Counted from the first letter of the stretch, positions 20,941 through 30,324 are shown. The stretch is 48,268 nucleotides of DNA from Desulfobacterales bacterium (GCA_016931455.1 JAFGES010000113.1:1-48268); one strand, 5' to 3'. Program-made: numbers and translations. Notes: a model not told the origin generated them from the letters alone.

Positions 20941-21126
20941 CTATGGATTCTCATCACCCGATTGCTCGGATGAAATATAATCAAAGTCACTATCCCGACT
21001 GATCCGTTTATGGCATTCTTGACAATAAAAATAGTTTGGATAAGCATCTTTGCCACATTTTTTGCAAACCCTATCCGAATTTTGCTTTCTTTTATTTGAA
21101 TTTGCCATTTTTTTCACACTTTTCAT
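20941..21126 (-). CDS. Small zinc-ribbon protein
   Basis: The 61-residue product has a basic N-terminus, then CKKCGKDAYPNYFYCQECHK, in which two CXXC pairs make a plausible zinc ribbon, and an acidic serine-rich tail. I do not recognise a named family. The ATG at 21126 has GGTGGG at a somewhat long distance; a second in-frame ATG six codons later is also possible. The gene opposes the lon-like gene. The ordered cysteine pattern and charge segregation favour a real gene over a chance frame, but expression is unproven. Confidence 0.55.
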   Translation of the reverse strand: MKSVKKMANSNKRKQNSDRVCKKCGKDAYPNYFYCQECHKRISRDSDFDYISSEQSGDENP

Positions 21127-21584
21127 CTCACTATTCCCACCATTTAACTTCTTTGAATTTATACGCTAATGTCACTTAGATACTGATATTGAATTAAAAT
21201 ATTTTTAAATGCACAGCAACAGTCATACCACAATTTCAATATACTGATATTTATAGTATTTATTTATTATTTCGTTAAACCCATCGGCACCTATGGTTCC
21301 GATATTTAAAGGGAAATAGAAATTTTGGGAATAATTTGGTAAATGCTGAACATAGAAAGAGCAATTTAGATGAATTCAGATCACAAGCAGTATGAGTTCC
21401 GATTTTCTTAAAAACGGAATATAAAGTTCTTTCAAATAAAATGCTTTTTCAATTCAACTGATTGTATTCAATTATGGATAATAGCATCTATCAGCGGTTA
21501 TATTTTTTTTTAAACTTAGAACCGGCAGTTCTGATAATCCGTAGAAATATATCAATATTTTAATTTATATCAAATGGTTATATT
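21127..21584. other. AT-rich intergenic region upstream of the sigma-54 promoter
   Basis: About 460 nt contain no credible reading frame. Because it precedes a sigma-54 promoter, this is where an enhancer-binding protein would be expected to bind. I could not define a repeated operator by eye. Confidence 0.35.
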
Positions 21585-21600
21585 CTGGCATCTATTTTGC
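21585..21600 (+). promoter_or_regulatory. Sigma-54 (RpoN) promoter
   Basis: CTGGCATCTATTTTGC fits the -24/-12 consensus YTGGCAYNNNNNTTGC, with GG (21587-21588) and GC (21599-21600) separated by exactly 10 nt. It predicts a transcript start near 21612, about 66 nt before the next start codon. Confidence 0.72.
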
Positions 21601-21677
21601 CTATTTAATTCAGTCGTGAATAATTTATATTTTAAAACAATACACAAAAAATTATATTAGGAGGTAGGAGGAAAGGT

Positions 21678-21968
21678 ATGCAAAGTAAGAAAAAATGGGT
21701 TGCATTCAGTATTTTTGCGGCTTTAATAATTTCATTGATCTTTTCGGGAAATGTACTGGCCGAACAAATCACGGTTACCGGAGAAGTTAATGATAATTAC
21801 CAAATTGTGAGCTCGGACGGCCAGGTCTATGAAGTCGCCGATACTGAAAAAGGCAATGAAGTGGTAGTCAATCTTATCAGTCAGGTAGTGAAAGTAACAG
21901 GTACGGTTACCGAGGCGGACGGAGTGAAAACGATTTCAATTACTTCGTATGAAGTCATTGGAGAATAA
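21678..21968 (+). CDS. Small exported OB-fold-like protein
   Basis: This 96-residue protein has a clear Sec signal peptide: positive KKK, a hydrophobic core and a likely cut after NVLA, near residue 28. The mature part of about 68 residues reads as short alternating beta strands (ITVTGEVNDNYQIVS, QVYEVADTEKG, VVKVTGTVTEADGVKTISI), like small periplasmic OB-fold proteins. I do not recognise a specific family or function. GGAGG precedes the ATG. A sigma-54 promoter lies upstream and a terminator downstream, so it is a single-gene unit under RpoN control. Confidence 0.85.
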   Translation: MQSKKKWVAFSIFAALIISLIFSGNVLAEQITVTGEVNDNYQIVSSDGQVYEVADTEKGNEVVVNLISQVVKVTGTVTEADGVKTISITSYEVIGE

Positions 21969-22003
21969 CTCGAAAAACCATTTTTAAAACAAGTTGTTGA
22001 AGA

Positions 22004-22053
22004 AGCAGATGAAATTTTAAGTTTTAAGATCGATTTCGTCTGCTGATTTTTTT
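22004..22053 (+). terminator. Terminator after the small exported protein
   Basis: AGCAGATGAAAT (22004-22015) pairs with ATTTCGTCTGCT (22033-22044) over 12 positions with one G-U, followed by a run of seven T. It is a strong rho-independent terminator 35 nt after the stop codon. Confidence 0.85.
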
Positions 22054-22060
22054 ATTAAAA

Positions 22061-22102
22061 GGGGGCGATCCAATCCGATAGGGTCAGGGTTGCCCCCCTA
22101 TC
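22061..22102. other. G/C-rich segment with two mutually exclusive stems
   Basis: GGGGGC (22061-22066) can pair with GCCCCC (22092-22097), and GATAGGG (22077-22083) can pair with CCCTATC (22096-22102). The two stems share bases, so they exclude each other. It lies in the AT-rich gap between a terminator and the DUF1847 gene. It may be part of a leader, a repeat remnant or chance; I do not match it to a known RNA class. Confidence 0.3.
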
Positions 22103-22376
22103 TCAAAAAGAATTCCACCATCACAAGCATTTACCCCCCCCGCCGGAGCATAACGGTTGATTACCCGCTGTAAAAAAGCATAAGTTGACGGTTCGTTTCC
22201 TTCGGATTTTTTTACTTGATACCCACTTCATATCATTATATGTAAACAGATAGATAAACAGCATCACTCGACTTGGTTTTTAATTAAAAATTAAAAGGAT
22301 AGTAATCTTTTGATTTTTATTGTCAAATCGAGCGTCATATATTCCCTATTTTCGTCACTCAAAAAAAAGGAAAAAA

Positions 22377-23051
22377 ATGAAGACCCATATAATAAATTGT
22401 GCCCAATGTCCGTTTGATATGCCGGACCGGTTATGTAAAAAAGAAACCGGCAAAGCCCCTGCTTTTTGCCCGACTCAAAATAAAAAAGAATTGATTGATA
22501 GATGCCTTGAAGAATATCAGGATCGCAATATTTTGGAATTTGCCAAACAAGCATCAATTCAGGAAGGTGAAGGATACGGGCAAAAGGAACTGGGCTACGC
22601 TCACGTGAAACCCATTAAACCTCGTATTCTTGAAACCATTGAATTTGCTCACAAAATGAAATATAAACGTTTGGGACTTGTATTTTGTGTGGGGCTTCGC
22701 AAAGAGGCTAAGGTTGTTGAAAACATATTTTCTGCAAATGATTTTGAGGTCGTGTCCGTTATTTGCAAGGTGGGTCGCATTCCCAAGGAGCAAATTGATG
22801 TTCATGATAGCCAAAAGATTTCTGTTGGACAGTTTGAATCCATGTGTAATCCAATCTTACAGGCTTTAGTGTTAAATGATGAGAAGACGGAGTTTAATAT
22901 TTTGATGGGATTGTGCGTCGGCCACGACTCATTGTTTTTAAAGTATGCCGAGGCTCCTTGTACGGTTCTTGCTGTAAAAGATCGCCTTCTGGGTCATAAT
23001 CCCTTGGCCGCAATATATAATATTGATAGTTATTATCGCTGTTTAAAATAA
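22377..23051 (+). CDS. DUF1847 metal-binding-type protein
   Basis: This 224-residue protein starts MKTHIINCAQCPFDMPDRLC and has a second Cys block (APAFCPT), matching the cysteine-rich N-terminus of DUF1847 proteins from anaerobes. The rest contains RLGLVFCVGLRKEAKVVENI, CKVGRIPKE, QSMCNP-like and MGLCVGHDSLFLKYAEAP segments that recur in the family. Its biochemical function is unknown; the cysteines suggest metal or cluster binding. AAGGAAAAAA precedes the ATG at 22377; the frame extends further upstream but without a better start. Confidence 0.8.
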   Translation: MKTHIINCAQCPFDMPDRLCKKETGKAPAFCPTQNKKELIDRCLEEYQDRNILEFAKQASIQEGEGYGQKELGYAHVKPIKPRILETIEFAHKMKYKRLGLVFCVGLRKEAKVVENIFSANDFEVVSVICKVGRIPKEQIDVHDSQKISVGQFESMCNPILQALVLNDEKTEFNILMGLCVGHDSLFLKYAEAPCTVLAVKDRLLGHNPLAAIYNIDSYYRCLK

Positions 23052-23072
23052 ATACGGTGGTTTTAGAAATAT

Positions 23073-23867
23073 TTAATTATTGTCTCCGTTGAAAAAACCA
23101 CCTAAACCACCCAAAACAGATCCCTCTCCTTTACGATTACCACCGCCTGAAGGGGCATTTTGCAAAATACGGTCTGCCATCCGCGAAAACGGAAGACTTT
23201 GTAAAAGAACCGTACCGGTACCATTTAAGGTTGCTAGAAAAAACCCCTCCCCACCGAAAAACATGGATTTAAGACTGCCTGCCCGCTGGATGTCATAATC
23301 CAAGCCTGAGGTAAAAGCAGCGATGCAACCGGTATCCACCCGAATATTCTGATTGTTGAGTTTTTTCTCGATTACCGTACCCCCGGCATGAATAAAGGCC
23401 ATCCCATCTCCCCGCAGGCGCTGAAGAATAAATCCTTCACCGCCGAAAAAGCCCGTCCCCAGCCGCTTTGTGAAAGCGATGCTGACTTCGGTGCCGTAAG
23501 CCGCACATAGGAATGCGTCTTTCTGACAAAAGAGTTCTCCACCGACTTTTGTCATGTCAATCGGAATAATTTTGCCCGGGTAGGGTGCGGCAAAAGCGAC
23601 ACAACGTTTTCCGCTGCCCTCGTTTGTAAAATGAGTCATAAAGATCGACTCGCCCGTGAGCATCCGCTTCCCTGCCCCCATCAGCTTGCCGAAAAGGCCT
23701 GTGCTCGGTTTGGAACCATCGCCCATTTTAGCCTCAAAAGTTATGCCATCATCCATGTAATTCATCGCACCGGCTTCCGCAACCACTGTTTCACCCGGAT
23801 CAAGCTCTATTTCAACGACTTGGATGTCATTTCCAATTATTTTGTAGTCCACTTCATGACACAGCAT
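23073..23867 (-). CDS. AIM24 / TIGR00266-family protein
   Basis: This 264-residue protein belongs to the AIM24-like family (bacterial TIGR00266 group), which forms trimeric beta-rich barrels of unknown cellular role. Typical features are the N-terminal [21 protein letters not shown], glycine-rich turns [15 protein letters not shown] and [13 protein letters not shown], and a Gly/Asn-rich C-terminal tail ([14 protein letters not shown]). GGGAG precedes the ATG. It converges with the DUF1847 gene, with only 21 nt between stop codons. Confidence 0.88.
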   Translation of the reverse strand: MLCHEVDYKIIGNDIQVVEIELDPGETVVAEAGAMNYMDDGITFEAKMGDGSKPSTGLFGKLMGAGKRMLTGESIFMTHFTNEGSGKRCVAFAAPYPGKIIPIDMTKVGGELFCQKDAFLCAAYGTEVSIAFTKRLGTGFFGGEGFILQRLRGDGMAFIHAGGTVIEKKLNNQNIRVDTGCIAAFTSGLDYDIQRAGSLKSMFFGGEGFFLATLNGTGTVLLQSLPFSRMADRILQNAPSGGGNRKGEGSVLGGLGGFFNGDNN

Positions 23868-23956
23868 GCTTTTTTCTCCCTTTCCAAAATAAAAATTAAC
23901 AGAAGTGATTTTATTATCGGCCGGCTGAAAATTATTTTTAAAAATTTTTTATAATT

Positions 23957-24235
23957 TCATGCCTTTTGAATAATCCATCGAATCAAGCGAATCAGTTGAA
24001 CCGATAAATAAGGAGCAGCAGCAATAATCCACTGACTAAATGAGGCTTCATGTCCACTTTTAAATATCGTGAAAAATCGGCGATAATATTCCAACAAGGA
24101 ATAAGTTTCCGAGGCATTAACCAGGAGATAGAGTAAGGCAGGATAGCATGTTATGGTGAAAAGAAATGAAAATAACAGGATGGACCATTCACGCGCAAAA
24201 ATTTTTGGAATATCTTTTTTATTCCGGTTAGACAT
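23957..24235 (-). CDS. Small two-helix membrane protein
   Basis: The 92-residue product has two hydrophobic segments (about 17-40 and 67-85) separated by a polar loop, and basic ends. I do not recognise a family. AAGG lies about 10 nt before the ATG. It sits between livF and the AIM24 gene on the same strand, 55 nt after livF, and could be transcribed with either. The membrane topology makes a real gene plausible, but no function can be assigned. Confidence 0.6.
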   Translation of the reverse strand: MSNRNKKDIPKIFAREWSILLFSFLFTITCYPALLYLLVNASETYSLLEYYRRFFTIFKSGHEASFSQWIIAAAPYLSVQLIRLIRWIIQKA

Positions 24236-24290
24236 ATTTTTTACCTTATTTTAATGTTACAAAAACTTGAGATATTGATTTGAAAATTAA

Positions 24291-24998
24291 TTACATCCCC
24301 AAGTATGCCTTCTTTACATTTTCATCCAAAAGCAAATTCTCCGTGGCATCGGTAAGCATGATCCGCCCATTCTCCATAACATATCCCCGATGAGCCGTTT
24401 TCAAGGCCAAATTTGCATTTTGTTCGACCAGAAAAATGGTGGTATTGCTTTCGTTATTTATTTTTTCTATTATTTCAAATATTTGCCTGACAACTAGGGG
24501 GGCTAATCCTAAAGAAGGTTCGTCCAGTAAAAGAAGTTTCGGGCGGGCCATCAGCGCCCGGGATATGGCAAGCATCTGTTGTTCCCCGCCGCTTAGTGTT
24601 CCGCCGGGTTGGTGCCGCCGCTGGGCAAGGATTGGAAAAAGATCAAATATATGTTCCAAATCCTTTTTGATATTATCTTTGTCGGTTCGTAAAAACGCTC
24701 CCATATCCAAATTTTCCATAACCGTTAAATATGGAAAAATGTGACGGCCTTCCGGAACCTGGCAAATCCCAAGAGCGACAATAGTGTCCGGTCGGAAATG
24801 GTTGATAGCCTTATCCATGAAAAGTATTTCGCCTGATCGAGGGGGTACGATACCTGAAATCGACATCAGGGTTGTCGTTTTTCCAGCTCCGTTTGCTCCG
24901 ATAAGGGTAATAATTTCACCTTCAGTCACTTCAATATCAACATCTTTCAAAGCGTGGATATTTCCGTAGAACGTGTTTATATTCTTAAGTTTAAGCAT
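24291..24998 (-). CDS. livF: Branched-chain amino acid ABC transporter, ATPase LivF
   Basis: LivF is one of two ATPases that power import of branched-chain or related amino acids. The 235-residue protein carries Walker A GANGAGKTT (about 36-44), signature LSGGEQQML, Walker B LLLLDEPSLGLAP and the H-loop region LVEQNANLAL. The pattern GICQVPEGRHIFPYLTVMENL is distinctive for LivF. The ATG at 24998 overlaps the livG stop and has GAGG upstream, indicating translational coupling. Confidence 0.95.
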   Translation of the reverse strand: MLKLKNINTFYGNIHALKDVDIEVTEGEIITLIGANGAGKTTTLMSISGIVPPRSGEILFMDKAINHFRPDTIVALGICQVPEGRHIFPYLTVMENLDMGAFLRTDKDNIKKDLEHIFDLFPILAQRRHQPGGTLSGGEQQMLAISRALMARPKLLLLDEPSLGLAPLVVRQIFEIIEKINNESNTTIFLVEQNANLALKTAHRGYVMENGRIMLTDATENLLLDENVKKAYLGM

Positions 24999-25779
24999 CA
25001 ACCTCTTCCCCGAGATAAGCTTTGATTACAACCGGATTATTCTTGATTTCATCCGGTGTTCCCTGTGCAATTTTCTTGCCGTAATCCATTACAAATATTC
25101 GATCGGATAAACTCATGACAATTTTCATGTCATGTTCGATCAGCAGAACGGAAAGGCCTTCCACATCCCGAATTTTTTTTATCAATTCTTCAAGTTCGCG
25201 CGTCTCCTGAGGATTCATTCCGGCCGCGGGTTCATCCAAAAGGATCAAAAACGGCTCAGTTGCCATAGCACGGGCAATTTCAAGTCTTCTTTGAGCACCA
25301 TAGGGTAAATTTTTAGCGGTCTCATTGACATATTCCGCAAGACCGATTTTTTCTAAAATTTTGTAACTATCCTCTACAACGGCTTTTTCTTCACGGATCG
25401 TCGACTTGCCTTTCACAACAGCGCCGATAACACCCGAATTTAAACGACAATGGCGGCCGATCATAACGTTTTCAAGCACACTCATATTAGGAAATAGGCG
25501 AATATTTTGAAAAGTGCGGGCCATCCCTTTTTCAGTAATATGATTAGGCTTCAACCCATTGATTCTCTCTCGCGTTTTTCCCGGAGGTGAAATCAGTATA
25601 TCGCCTTTTGTGGGCGTATAAATTCCTGTAATACAATTAAAAAAAGTTGTTTTTCCAGCACCATTCGGACCGATAAGAGCAACGATCTCTTTTTCCATCA
25701 CATCGAGATCTAAATGATCCATTGCCCGCAGACCTCCGAAATCCATGGTCAGTTTTTTAACATCCAGTATGGGTTCCAT
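24991..25779 (-). CDS. livG: Branched-chain amino acid ABC transporter, ATPase LivG
   Basis: This 262-residue ATPase partners LivF. Walker A is GPNGAGKTTFFN, the signature region is LPYGAQRRLEIARAM (the LSGGQ slot reads LPYGAQ, as is normal in LivG), Walker B is LILLDEPAAGMNP and the H-loop is LLIEHDMKIVM. The block MARTFQNIRLFPNMSVLENVMIG is the LivG hallmark; it is followed by an insert typical of the family. It lies 17 nt after livM. Confidence 0.95.
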   Translation of the reverse strand: MEPILDVKKLTMDFGGLRAMDHLDLDVMEKEIVALIGPNGAGKTTFFNCITGIYTPTKGDILISPPGKTRERINGLKPNHITEKGMARTFQNIRLFPNMSVLENVMIGRHCRLNSGVIGAVVKGKSTIREEKAVVEDSYKILEKIGLAEYVNETAKNLPYGAQRRLEIARAMATEPFLILLDEPAAGMNPQETRELEELIKKIRDVEGLSVLLIEHDMKIVMSLSDRIFVMDYGKKIAQGTPDEIKNNPVVIKAYLGEEVDA

Positions 25780-25796
25780 AATTTTTTTTGTGTTTT

Positions 25797-27008
25797 CTAT
25801 TGTTGTTTACCTTGAAATTTATAAGTTCGCCGCACATTGCTGATGATGCCTTGAGGCCGAAAAACCATCATAATGACAAGGATTGCACCAAAAAGCATCA
25901 TACGGTAATCGGAAAATGCTCTGAGGTATTCAGGCAAAAGGATCAGAATGAGAGCACCGATAACAACACCAATGATTGAGCCCATACCGCCTATAACAAC
26001 AATCGATAAGATCATAGCAGACTCCAGGAAGGTAAAACTGGCAGGATTGATAAAAGTCGTTTTGGCGGCAAAGATTACTCCCACCATTCCGGCCCAAGTT
26101 GCGCCCAGGGCGAATGCAGTCAATTTGGTCTTTGTCTTGTCAATACCCATTGCCTGACATGCCACCTCATCCTCTCGCAAAGCCATCCACGCTCTCCCGA
26201 TTCTGGAATTCTGCAAACGATTAACGACAAAAATAGTAAACAACGTCAATCCGATCATCATATAATAGATGTAATTCGTTGCGCTTTGAAGGGAAAATTC
26301 AATTCCGAAAAAACCGGGCCGCGGAATGTTTGCAATACCGCTCGGACCAAAGGAAAATTCATTCCAATTTTCCAAAATCAGACGAATAATTTCTCCAAAT
26401 CCGAGGGTTACGATGGCTAGATAGTCACCTCGCAAACGAAGCACCGGAAAACCGAGCAGGATTCCGAAAATGACTCCCAAGACAGCACCGATCGGCAGGA
26501 CGGTCCAGAATCCCAACCCGAAGTGGTAGTTGAGCAAAGCATAGCTGTAAGCCCCAACAGCATAAAAAGCAACATATCCTAAATCAAGTAGACCTGCCAA
26601 TCCGACGACAATGTTTAATCCTAAACCCAGCATGACATACATGAGGGCGGTGATCATAATATTGGTTTGGTAGGCGGAAAAAATAAATGGGAAAACAATC
26701 GCAAAAACTCCAGTCACTATCAGAAGAGGAATATAGATTTTGGGTTCTTGCAGGATACGTTGGATAAATGAAATTTTATGGATTCCAAACACATCCGCTT
26801 TTTTTTGGCCGGATTCTTTACGTTCAAGCATAAAACGCCAGACAAAAGAGAGCAAAAAGCTTCCGATTCCAATAATCATCATATTTCGCCAGCGCCACTG
26901 AACCGTTTTTTCGATAGGATTGACGCGAATTACCATGATGGGAAATGTTAAAAACATGAACCATAAAGACACTAGAAATGATTTTTTGATTTCTGAAAAT
27001 TTAATCAT
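25797..27008 (-). CDS. livM: Branched-chain amino acid ABC transporter, permease LivM
   Basis: This 403-residue permease has an N-terminal extension of about 85 residues with two helices, then the LivM core of about eight helices. GLAGLLDLGYVAFYAVGAY, RLRGDYLAIVTLGFGEI and RAWMALREDEVACQAMGID (the coupling loop that docks on the ATPase) are conserved LivM segments. An extended N-terminus is also found in E. coli LivM. It follows livH by 64 nt. Confidence 0.94.
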   Translation of the reverse strand: MIKFSEIKKSFLVSLWFMFLTFPIMVIRVNPIEKTVQWRWRNMMIIGIGSFLLSFVWRFMLERKESGQKKADVFGIHKISFIQRILQEPKIYIPLLIVTGVFAIVFPFIFSAYQTNIMITALMYVMLGLGLNIVVGLAGLLDLGYVAFYAVGAYSYALLNYHFGLGFWTVLPIGAVLGVIFGILLGFPVLRLRGDYLAIVTLGFGEIIRLILENWNEFSFGPSGIANIPRPGFFGIEFSLQSATNYIYYMMIGLTLFTIFVVNRLQNSRIGRAWMALREDEVACQAMGIDKTKTKLTAFALGATWAGMVGVIFAAKTTFINPASFTFLESAMILSIVVIGGMGSIIGVVIGALILILLPEYLRAFSDYRMMLFGAILVIMMVFRPQGIISNVRRTYKFQGKQQ

Positions 27009-27072
27009 TTCTCAAATCCATAATTCGATTGCTGAATTTATAATCAATTCCATACGTATTGCCTATTTTTGA

Positions 27073-27975
27073 TCAAACTTTTTGAGTTGTCGATCGTCCG
27101 AGGATGCCGGCCGGTCTAAATATCAAAATTAATACAAGTAATGCAAATGCAAAGACATCCTCATAATCACTGGAAACATAACCGGTTGCAAAGCTTTCCG
27201 TCAACCCAAGCACCAGCGATCCAAGAACCGCACCGGGAATACTACCTATCCCCCCCAGCACTGCGGCTGTAAATGCTTTAATACCGGCAATAAAACCAAT
27301 ATAAAAATTAATCATACCGATATGAGATGCAATCAGAACGCCACCCACGGCCGCCAGGGCGGAACCGATGATAAATGTCATGGAGATAACCTGGTTCACA
27401 TTCACGCCTACCAGCATTGCCATATTTCGATCCTGCGCGGTCGCGCGCATGGCCTTACCGATTTTTGTAAACTTAATCAAAAAAGTCAGCAGAATCATTA
27501 CAATCGTTGTCGTAATCAAAATCACAAGCTCGGCTGAACCGATGATATGTGAATACGCTTCCCAGAATTCGAAATCCGGTATCAGACTAGGAAAGGGGAG
27601 AAAATCGGATGTTTGGGCAAGAAGAACATAATTTTGAAGGAAAATCGACATCCCGATCGCACTGATAAGGGGTGAAAGACGCTGCGCATGACGCAACGGC
27701 TTATAGGCGATCTTTTCCACCGTGAAACCATAGGCCGCCGAGTATATAACGGCCGTAATCGACGCCAACACCAGAATCGCAATCTGATTAAGTCCAAACA
27801 ATGTAAGGACGCTTGCGACAATCAAAGCGGTAAATGCCCCGATCATGTAAATCTCGCCATGAGCAAAGTTGATCAGTTCGATAATGCCGTAAACCATGGT
27901 ATATCCCAAGGCGATCAGGGCATATATACTTCCACGGGTAAGACCTCCCAAAAAAAGTTCAAGGAAATATTCCAT
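27073..27975 (-). CDS. livH: Branched-chain amino acid ABC transporter, permease LivH
   Basis: This 300-residue permease begins with the LivH pattern GGLTRGSIYALIALGYTMVYG and carries INFAHGEIYMIGAF. The coupling-loop motif is GKAMRATAQDRNMAMLVGVN, and AVLGGIGSIPGAVLGS follows. It forms the translocation pore with LivM. The ribosome site (AAGGA) is unusually far from the ATG, about 16 nt. A G/C hairpin separates it from the upstream binding-protein gene. Confidence 0.94.
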   Translation of the reverse strand: MEYFLELFLGGLTRGSIYALIALGYTMVYGIIELINFAHGEIYMIGAFTALIVASVLTLFGLNQIAILVLASITAVIYSAAYGFTVEKIAYKPLRHAQRLSPLISAIGMSIFLQNYVLLAQTSDFLPFPSLIPDFEFWEAYSHIIGSAELVILITTTIVMILLTFLIKFTKIGKAMRATAQDRNMAMLVGVNVNQVISMTFIIGSALAAVGGVLIASHIGMINFYIGFIAGIKAFTAAVLGGIGSIPGAVLGSLVLGLTESFATGYVSSDYEDVFAFALLVLILIFRPAGILGRSTTQKV

Positions 27976-28030
27976 TTCAAATTATTGTATCCTTTAGATT
28001 CAGTTTAAATAACGCTGAACCGGCAATAAC

Positions 28031-28051
28031 GGGCGGGGATAAACCCCGCCC
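28031..28051 (-). other. Intergenic GC hairpin between livK and livH
   Basis: GGGCGGGG (28031-28038) and CCCCGCCC (28044-28051) form a perfect 8-bp stem with a 5-nt loop. No T run follows on the minus strand, so it is not a classical terminator. Such hairpins after a periplasmic binding-protein gene usually protect the upstream mRNA 3' end, or partly block read-through, so that more binding protein than permease is made. Confidence 0.6.
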
Positions 28052-28087
28052 TAAAGCCCATGGAACTTTTTATAAATCCATCAGCTT

Positions 28088-29218
28088 TTATTTTAATTCA
28101 ACATAAACCCCATTTTGTACCTGATAGATTGAAAAACCGACCCCGATTGCATCACCGCGATCATCAAAACGAATTTTCCCAAGTGGGGTTTCAACATATT
28201 CGGTGCGAAGTGCTTTTGAAACCGCCTCATACTCGGTCGATCCGGCTTTTTCAATTGCATTGAGAAGCGCTTGTGTGGCGGCATAAGCATTGAGAAAGAA
28301 AGCCCCGGGTTCGGCACCAAACTCTTTTTTGTGGGCTTCGTTTGCAGCAATCGCCAGCGGGTTTTTGGACGTATCTTTCGGTCCGGTGGCATATACGCCC
28401 TCGGCATATTTTTGGGCCACCTTGATGAAAGTATCATCTTTAACCCCGTCATCTGAAATGAAAATGGTTTTCATTTTCTTTTTTCGCATCTGCATTACGA
28501 TTTTGGATGCTTCAGGATGATACCCTCCAAAAATGACGGCATCGGCATCCGAACGTTTAATTTTTTGTACCACCGCTGAATAATCAACGGCTCCGGGGGT
28601 AACCCCCTCATATAACACCACTTCAGCTTTATCATTTTTTTCAATGAATGCTTTGGCATACTCAGCCAGTCCCTTACCATAGTCCCCTTTATCGTGCAAC
28701 ACCGCTATTTTTTTAAATTTTAAAACATTGATAGCAAAATCGACTTCAAGTCTGGCCTGAGCATCGTCGGAAGCAATGGTTCGATAGAAATTGGGATAGT
28801 CTCCACTTTGGGTTAATGCCGGGTTAGTGGCTGAAGGAGACATACAAATTATTTTTGAATCCTTATAGATACCCAGAGCTGCTTTTGTGGCACCACTGCA
28901 GATATGGCCCATTACCACATTCACACCCTGAGATAGAAGTTTTGTGGCCGTATTGGTTGCAACCTCCGGCTTACAGACATCATCTTCAGCAAGAATTTCC
29001 ACCTTCTTGCCCAGAATGCCGCCTTTTGCATTGATATCTTCAACCACAAGTTTGGCCGCTTTAACGGAAGGTATTCCATAGGATGCCAAATCCCCGCTAT
29101 GTGCCCCCGCTACTCCGAGTTTAATCATTTCAGCCGTCAACCCGTTGCCGGTTAAAGTAAAAATCATAACCAACACCATAACTGCAGTAATGAAAAGTCC
29201 TCTCAAATGATTGTTCAT
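28088..29218 (-). CDS. livK: Branched-chain amino acid ABC transporter, periplasmic binding protein
   Basis: This 376-residue protein has a Sec signal peptide (about residues 1-29, ending near GLTA) and a type I periplasmic-binding (Peripla_BP_6) fold. Segments such as IKLGVAGAHSGDLASYG, VVMGHICSGATKAAL, SPSATNPALTQSG and FRTIASDDAQARLEVDFA are characteristic of Leu/Ile/Val-type receptors. The ligand may be a branched-chain amino acid or a related compound; the sequence does not decide. It heads the livKHMGF operon, and GGAGATAACTAAG precedes the ATG. Confidence 0.93.
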   Translation of the reverse strand: MNNHLRGLFITAVMVLVMIFTLTGNGLTAEMIKLGVAGAHSGDLASYGIPSVKAAKLVVEDINAKGGILGKKVEILAEDDVCKPEVATNTATKLLSQGVNVVMGHICSGATKAALGIYKDSKIICMSPSATNPALTQSGDYPNFYRTIASDDAQARLEVDFAINVLKFKKIAVLHDKGDYGKGLAEYAKAFIEKNDKAEVVLYEGVTPGAVDYSAVVQKIKRSDADAVIFGGYHPEASKIVMQMRKKKMKTIFISDDGVKDDTFIKVAQKYAEGVYATGPKDTSKNPLAIAANEAHKKEFGAEPGAFFLNAYAATQALLNAIEKAGSTEYEAVSKALRTEYVETPLGKIRFDDRGDAIGVGFSIYQVQNGVYVELK

Positions 29219-29275
29219 CTTAGTTATCTCCTTTCATTTAATTTATTAAAACTTATCGATTTTATAAGATTATTC

Positions 29276-29303
29276 ATATAATAAGAGCACTCATACGAGT
29301 CAA
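29276..29303 (-). promoter_or_regulatory. Probable promoter of the liv operon
   Basis: On the minus strand TTGACT (29303-29298) is followed after 16 nt by TTATAT (29281-29276). A near-palindrome, ACTCGTATGAGT, overlaps the -35 and start of the spacer and could be an operator. The predicted start lies about 50 nt before livK. Confidence 0.55.
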
Positions 29304-29466
29304 GACAAAAGAATTTTATCTTTTTATTGAAAAAATACTTGCTGTCTCGACATCTTCTTTGTAATTAAATTTCTAAAACCGTTATCTTTTATGTTAAATA
29401 AAACCGTTTACCGGATCGGCCGTTTTTAGAGCAACCGTTATAAATTAATAGGAGATACCCTAAATT

Positions 29467-30324
29467 TTGCAAAAAAAAATCGGGCTATTTGTCAAAGTTG
29501 ATCCTGAAGCCGCAAAAAAAGCTGATGAACTCGAAAAGTGGCTACGGGCTAAAGGCATAGATGTGGTCAGAAGTGAAAGTTTGCCGCCCAGCCGCAAACT
29601 TTCCGATAAAAACAAATCCCACGCACCGTCGGATCTTTTTTGTGTTTTTGTGCTCGGCGGCGACGGTACTTTTTTAAGTGCGGTTCAGTGGATTGGGAAC
29701 CAAAACATCCCTATTCACGGTATCAAATTTGGTGAATTGGGCTTTCTCGCGGAAACTTCGGAAGATGAGTTGTTTTCGGTAGCGGATAGGATTTTGAATA
29801 ATCAATTTGTTCTCAAACCCCGCATGCGTCTTCTGGTTCGAGTGATTCGGGATGGGAAACAAGCGGCCGAGGAAACCGTATTAAATGATGTGGTCATCAA
29901 TAAAGGAGCCCTTGCACGACTGGCACAAATTAAAACTTATATCAATGATCATTTTTTGACCACCTACCGGGCAGACGGTTTAATACTGGCAACTCCCACA
30001 GGTTCAACCGCCTATTCATTGGCAGCCGGCGGCCCCATTATTCACCCGGCCGTCCCCGGTATCATTATGACACCGATATGCCCATTTACATTGACCAATC
30101 GCCCTTTGATCGTTCCGGATTCCGTATGCATCAAAATCCGATTGGTAAAAAAATCTTCGGATATTATGCTGACCTTTGATGGTCAGGCGGGACTGGAAAT
30201 TGATGACAAAGATACCATCATCGTTTGCAAAGGAGAACATCCCGTCAACATGATTGTGATGCCGAACCGGCACTATTTTGATGTTTTAAAAGCAAAACTC
30301 AGATGGAGCGGCAGCCGTGTTTAG
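29467..30324 (+). CDS. nadK: NAD kinase
   Basis: NadK phosphorylates NAD+ to NADP+. The 285-residue protein contains the ATP/NAD-binding motif [11 protein letters not shown] (about residues 57-67), [16 protein letters not shown], and the second signature [17 protein letters not shown], all intact. The start appears to be TTG at 29467; GGAGA lies upstream at slightly long spacing and no ATG occurs earlier in frame. Its last codons overlap the end of the convergent aldolase-dehydrogenase gene by 4 nt. Confidence 0.94.
   Translation: MQKKIGLFVKVDPEAAKKADELEKWLRAKGIDVVRSESLPPSRKLSDKNKSHAPSDLFCVFVLGGDGTFLSAVQWIGNQNIPIHGIKFGELGFLAETSEDELFSVADRILNNQFVLKPRMRLLVRVIRDGKQAAEETVLNDVVINKGALARLAQIKTYINDHFLTTYRADGLILATPTGSTAYSLAAGGPIIHPAVPGIIMTPICPFTLTNRPLIVPDSVCIKIRLVKKSSDIMLTFDGQAGLEIDDKDTIIVCKGEHPVNMIVMPNRHYFDVLKAKLRWSGSRV

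Noticed and set aside
28031-28051. Rho-independent terminator between livK and livH
   Set aside because: The stem is perfect but no T run follows on the minus strand; a stabilising or partial-stop hairpin is more likely.
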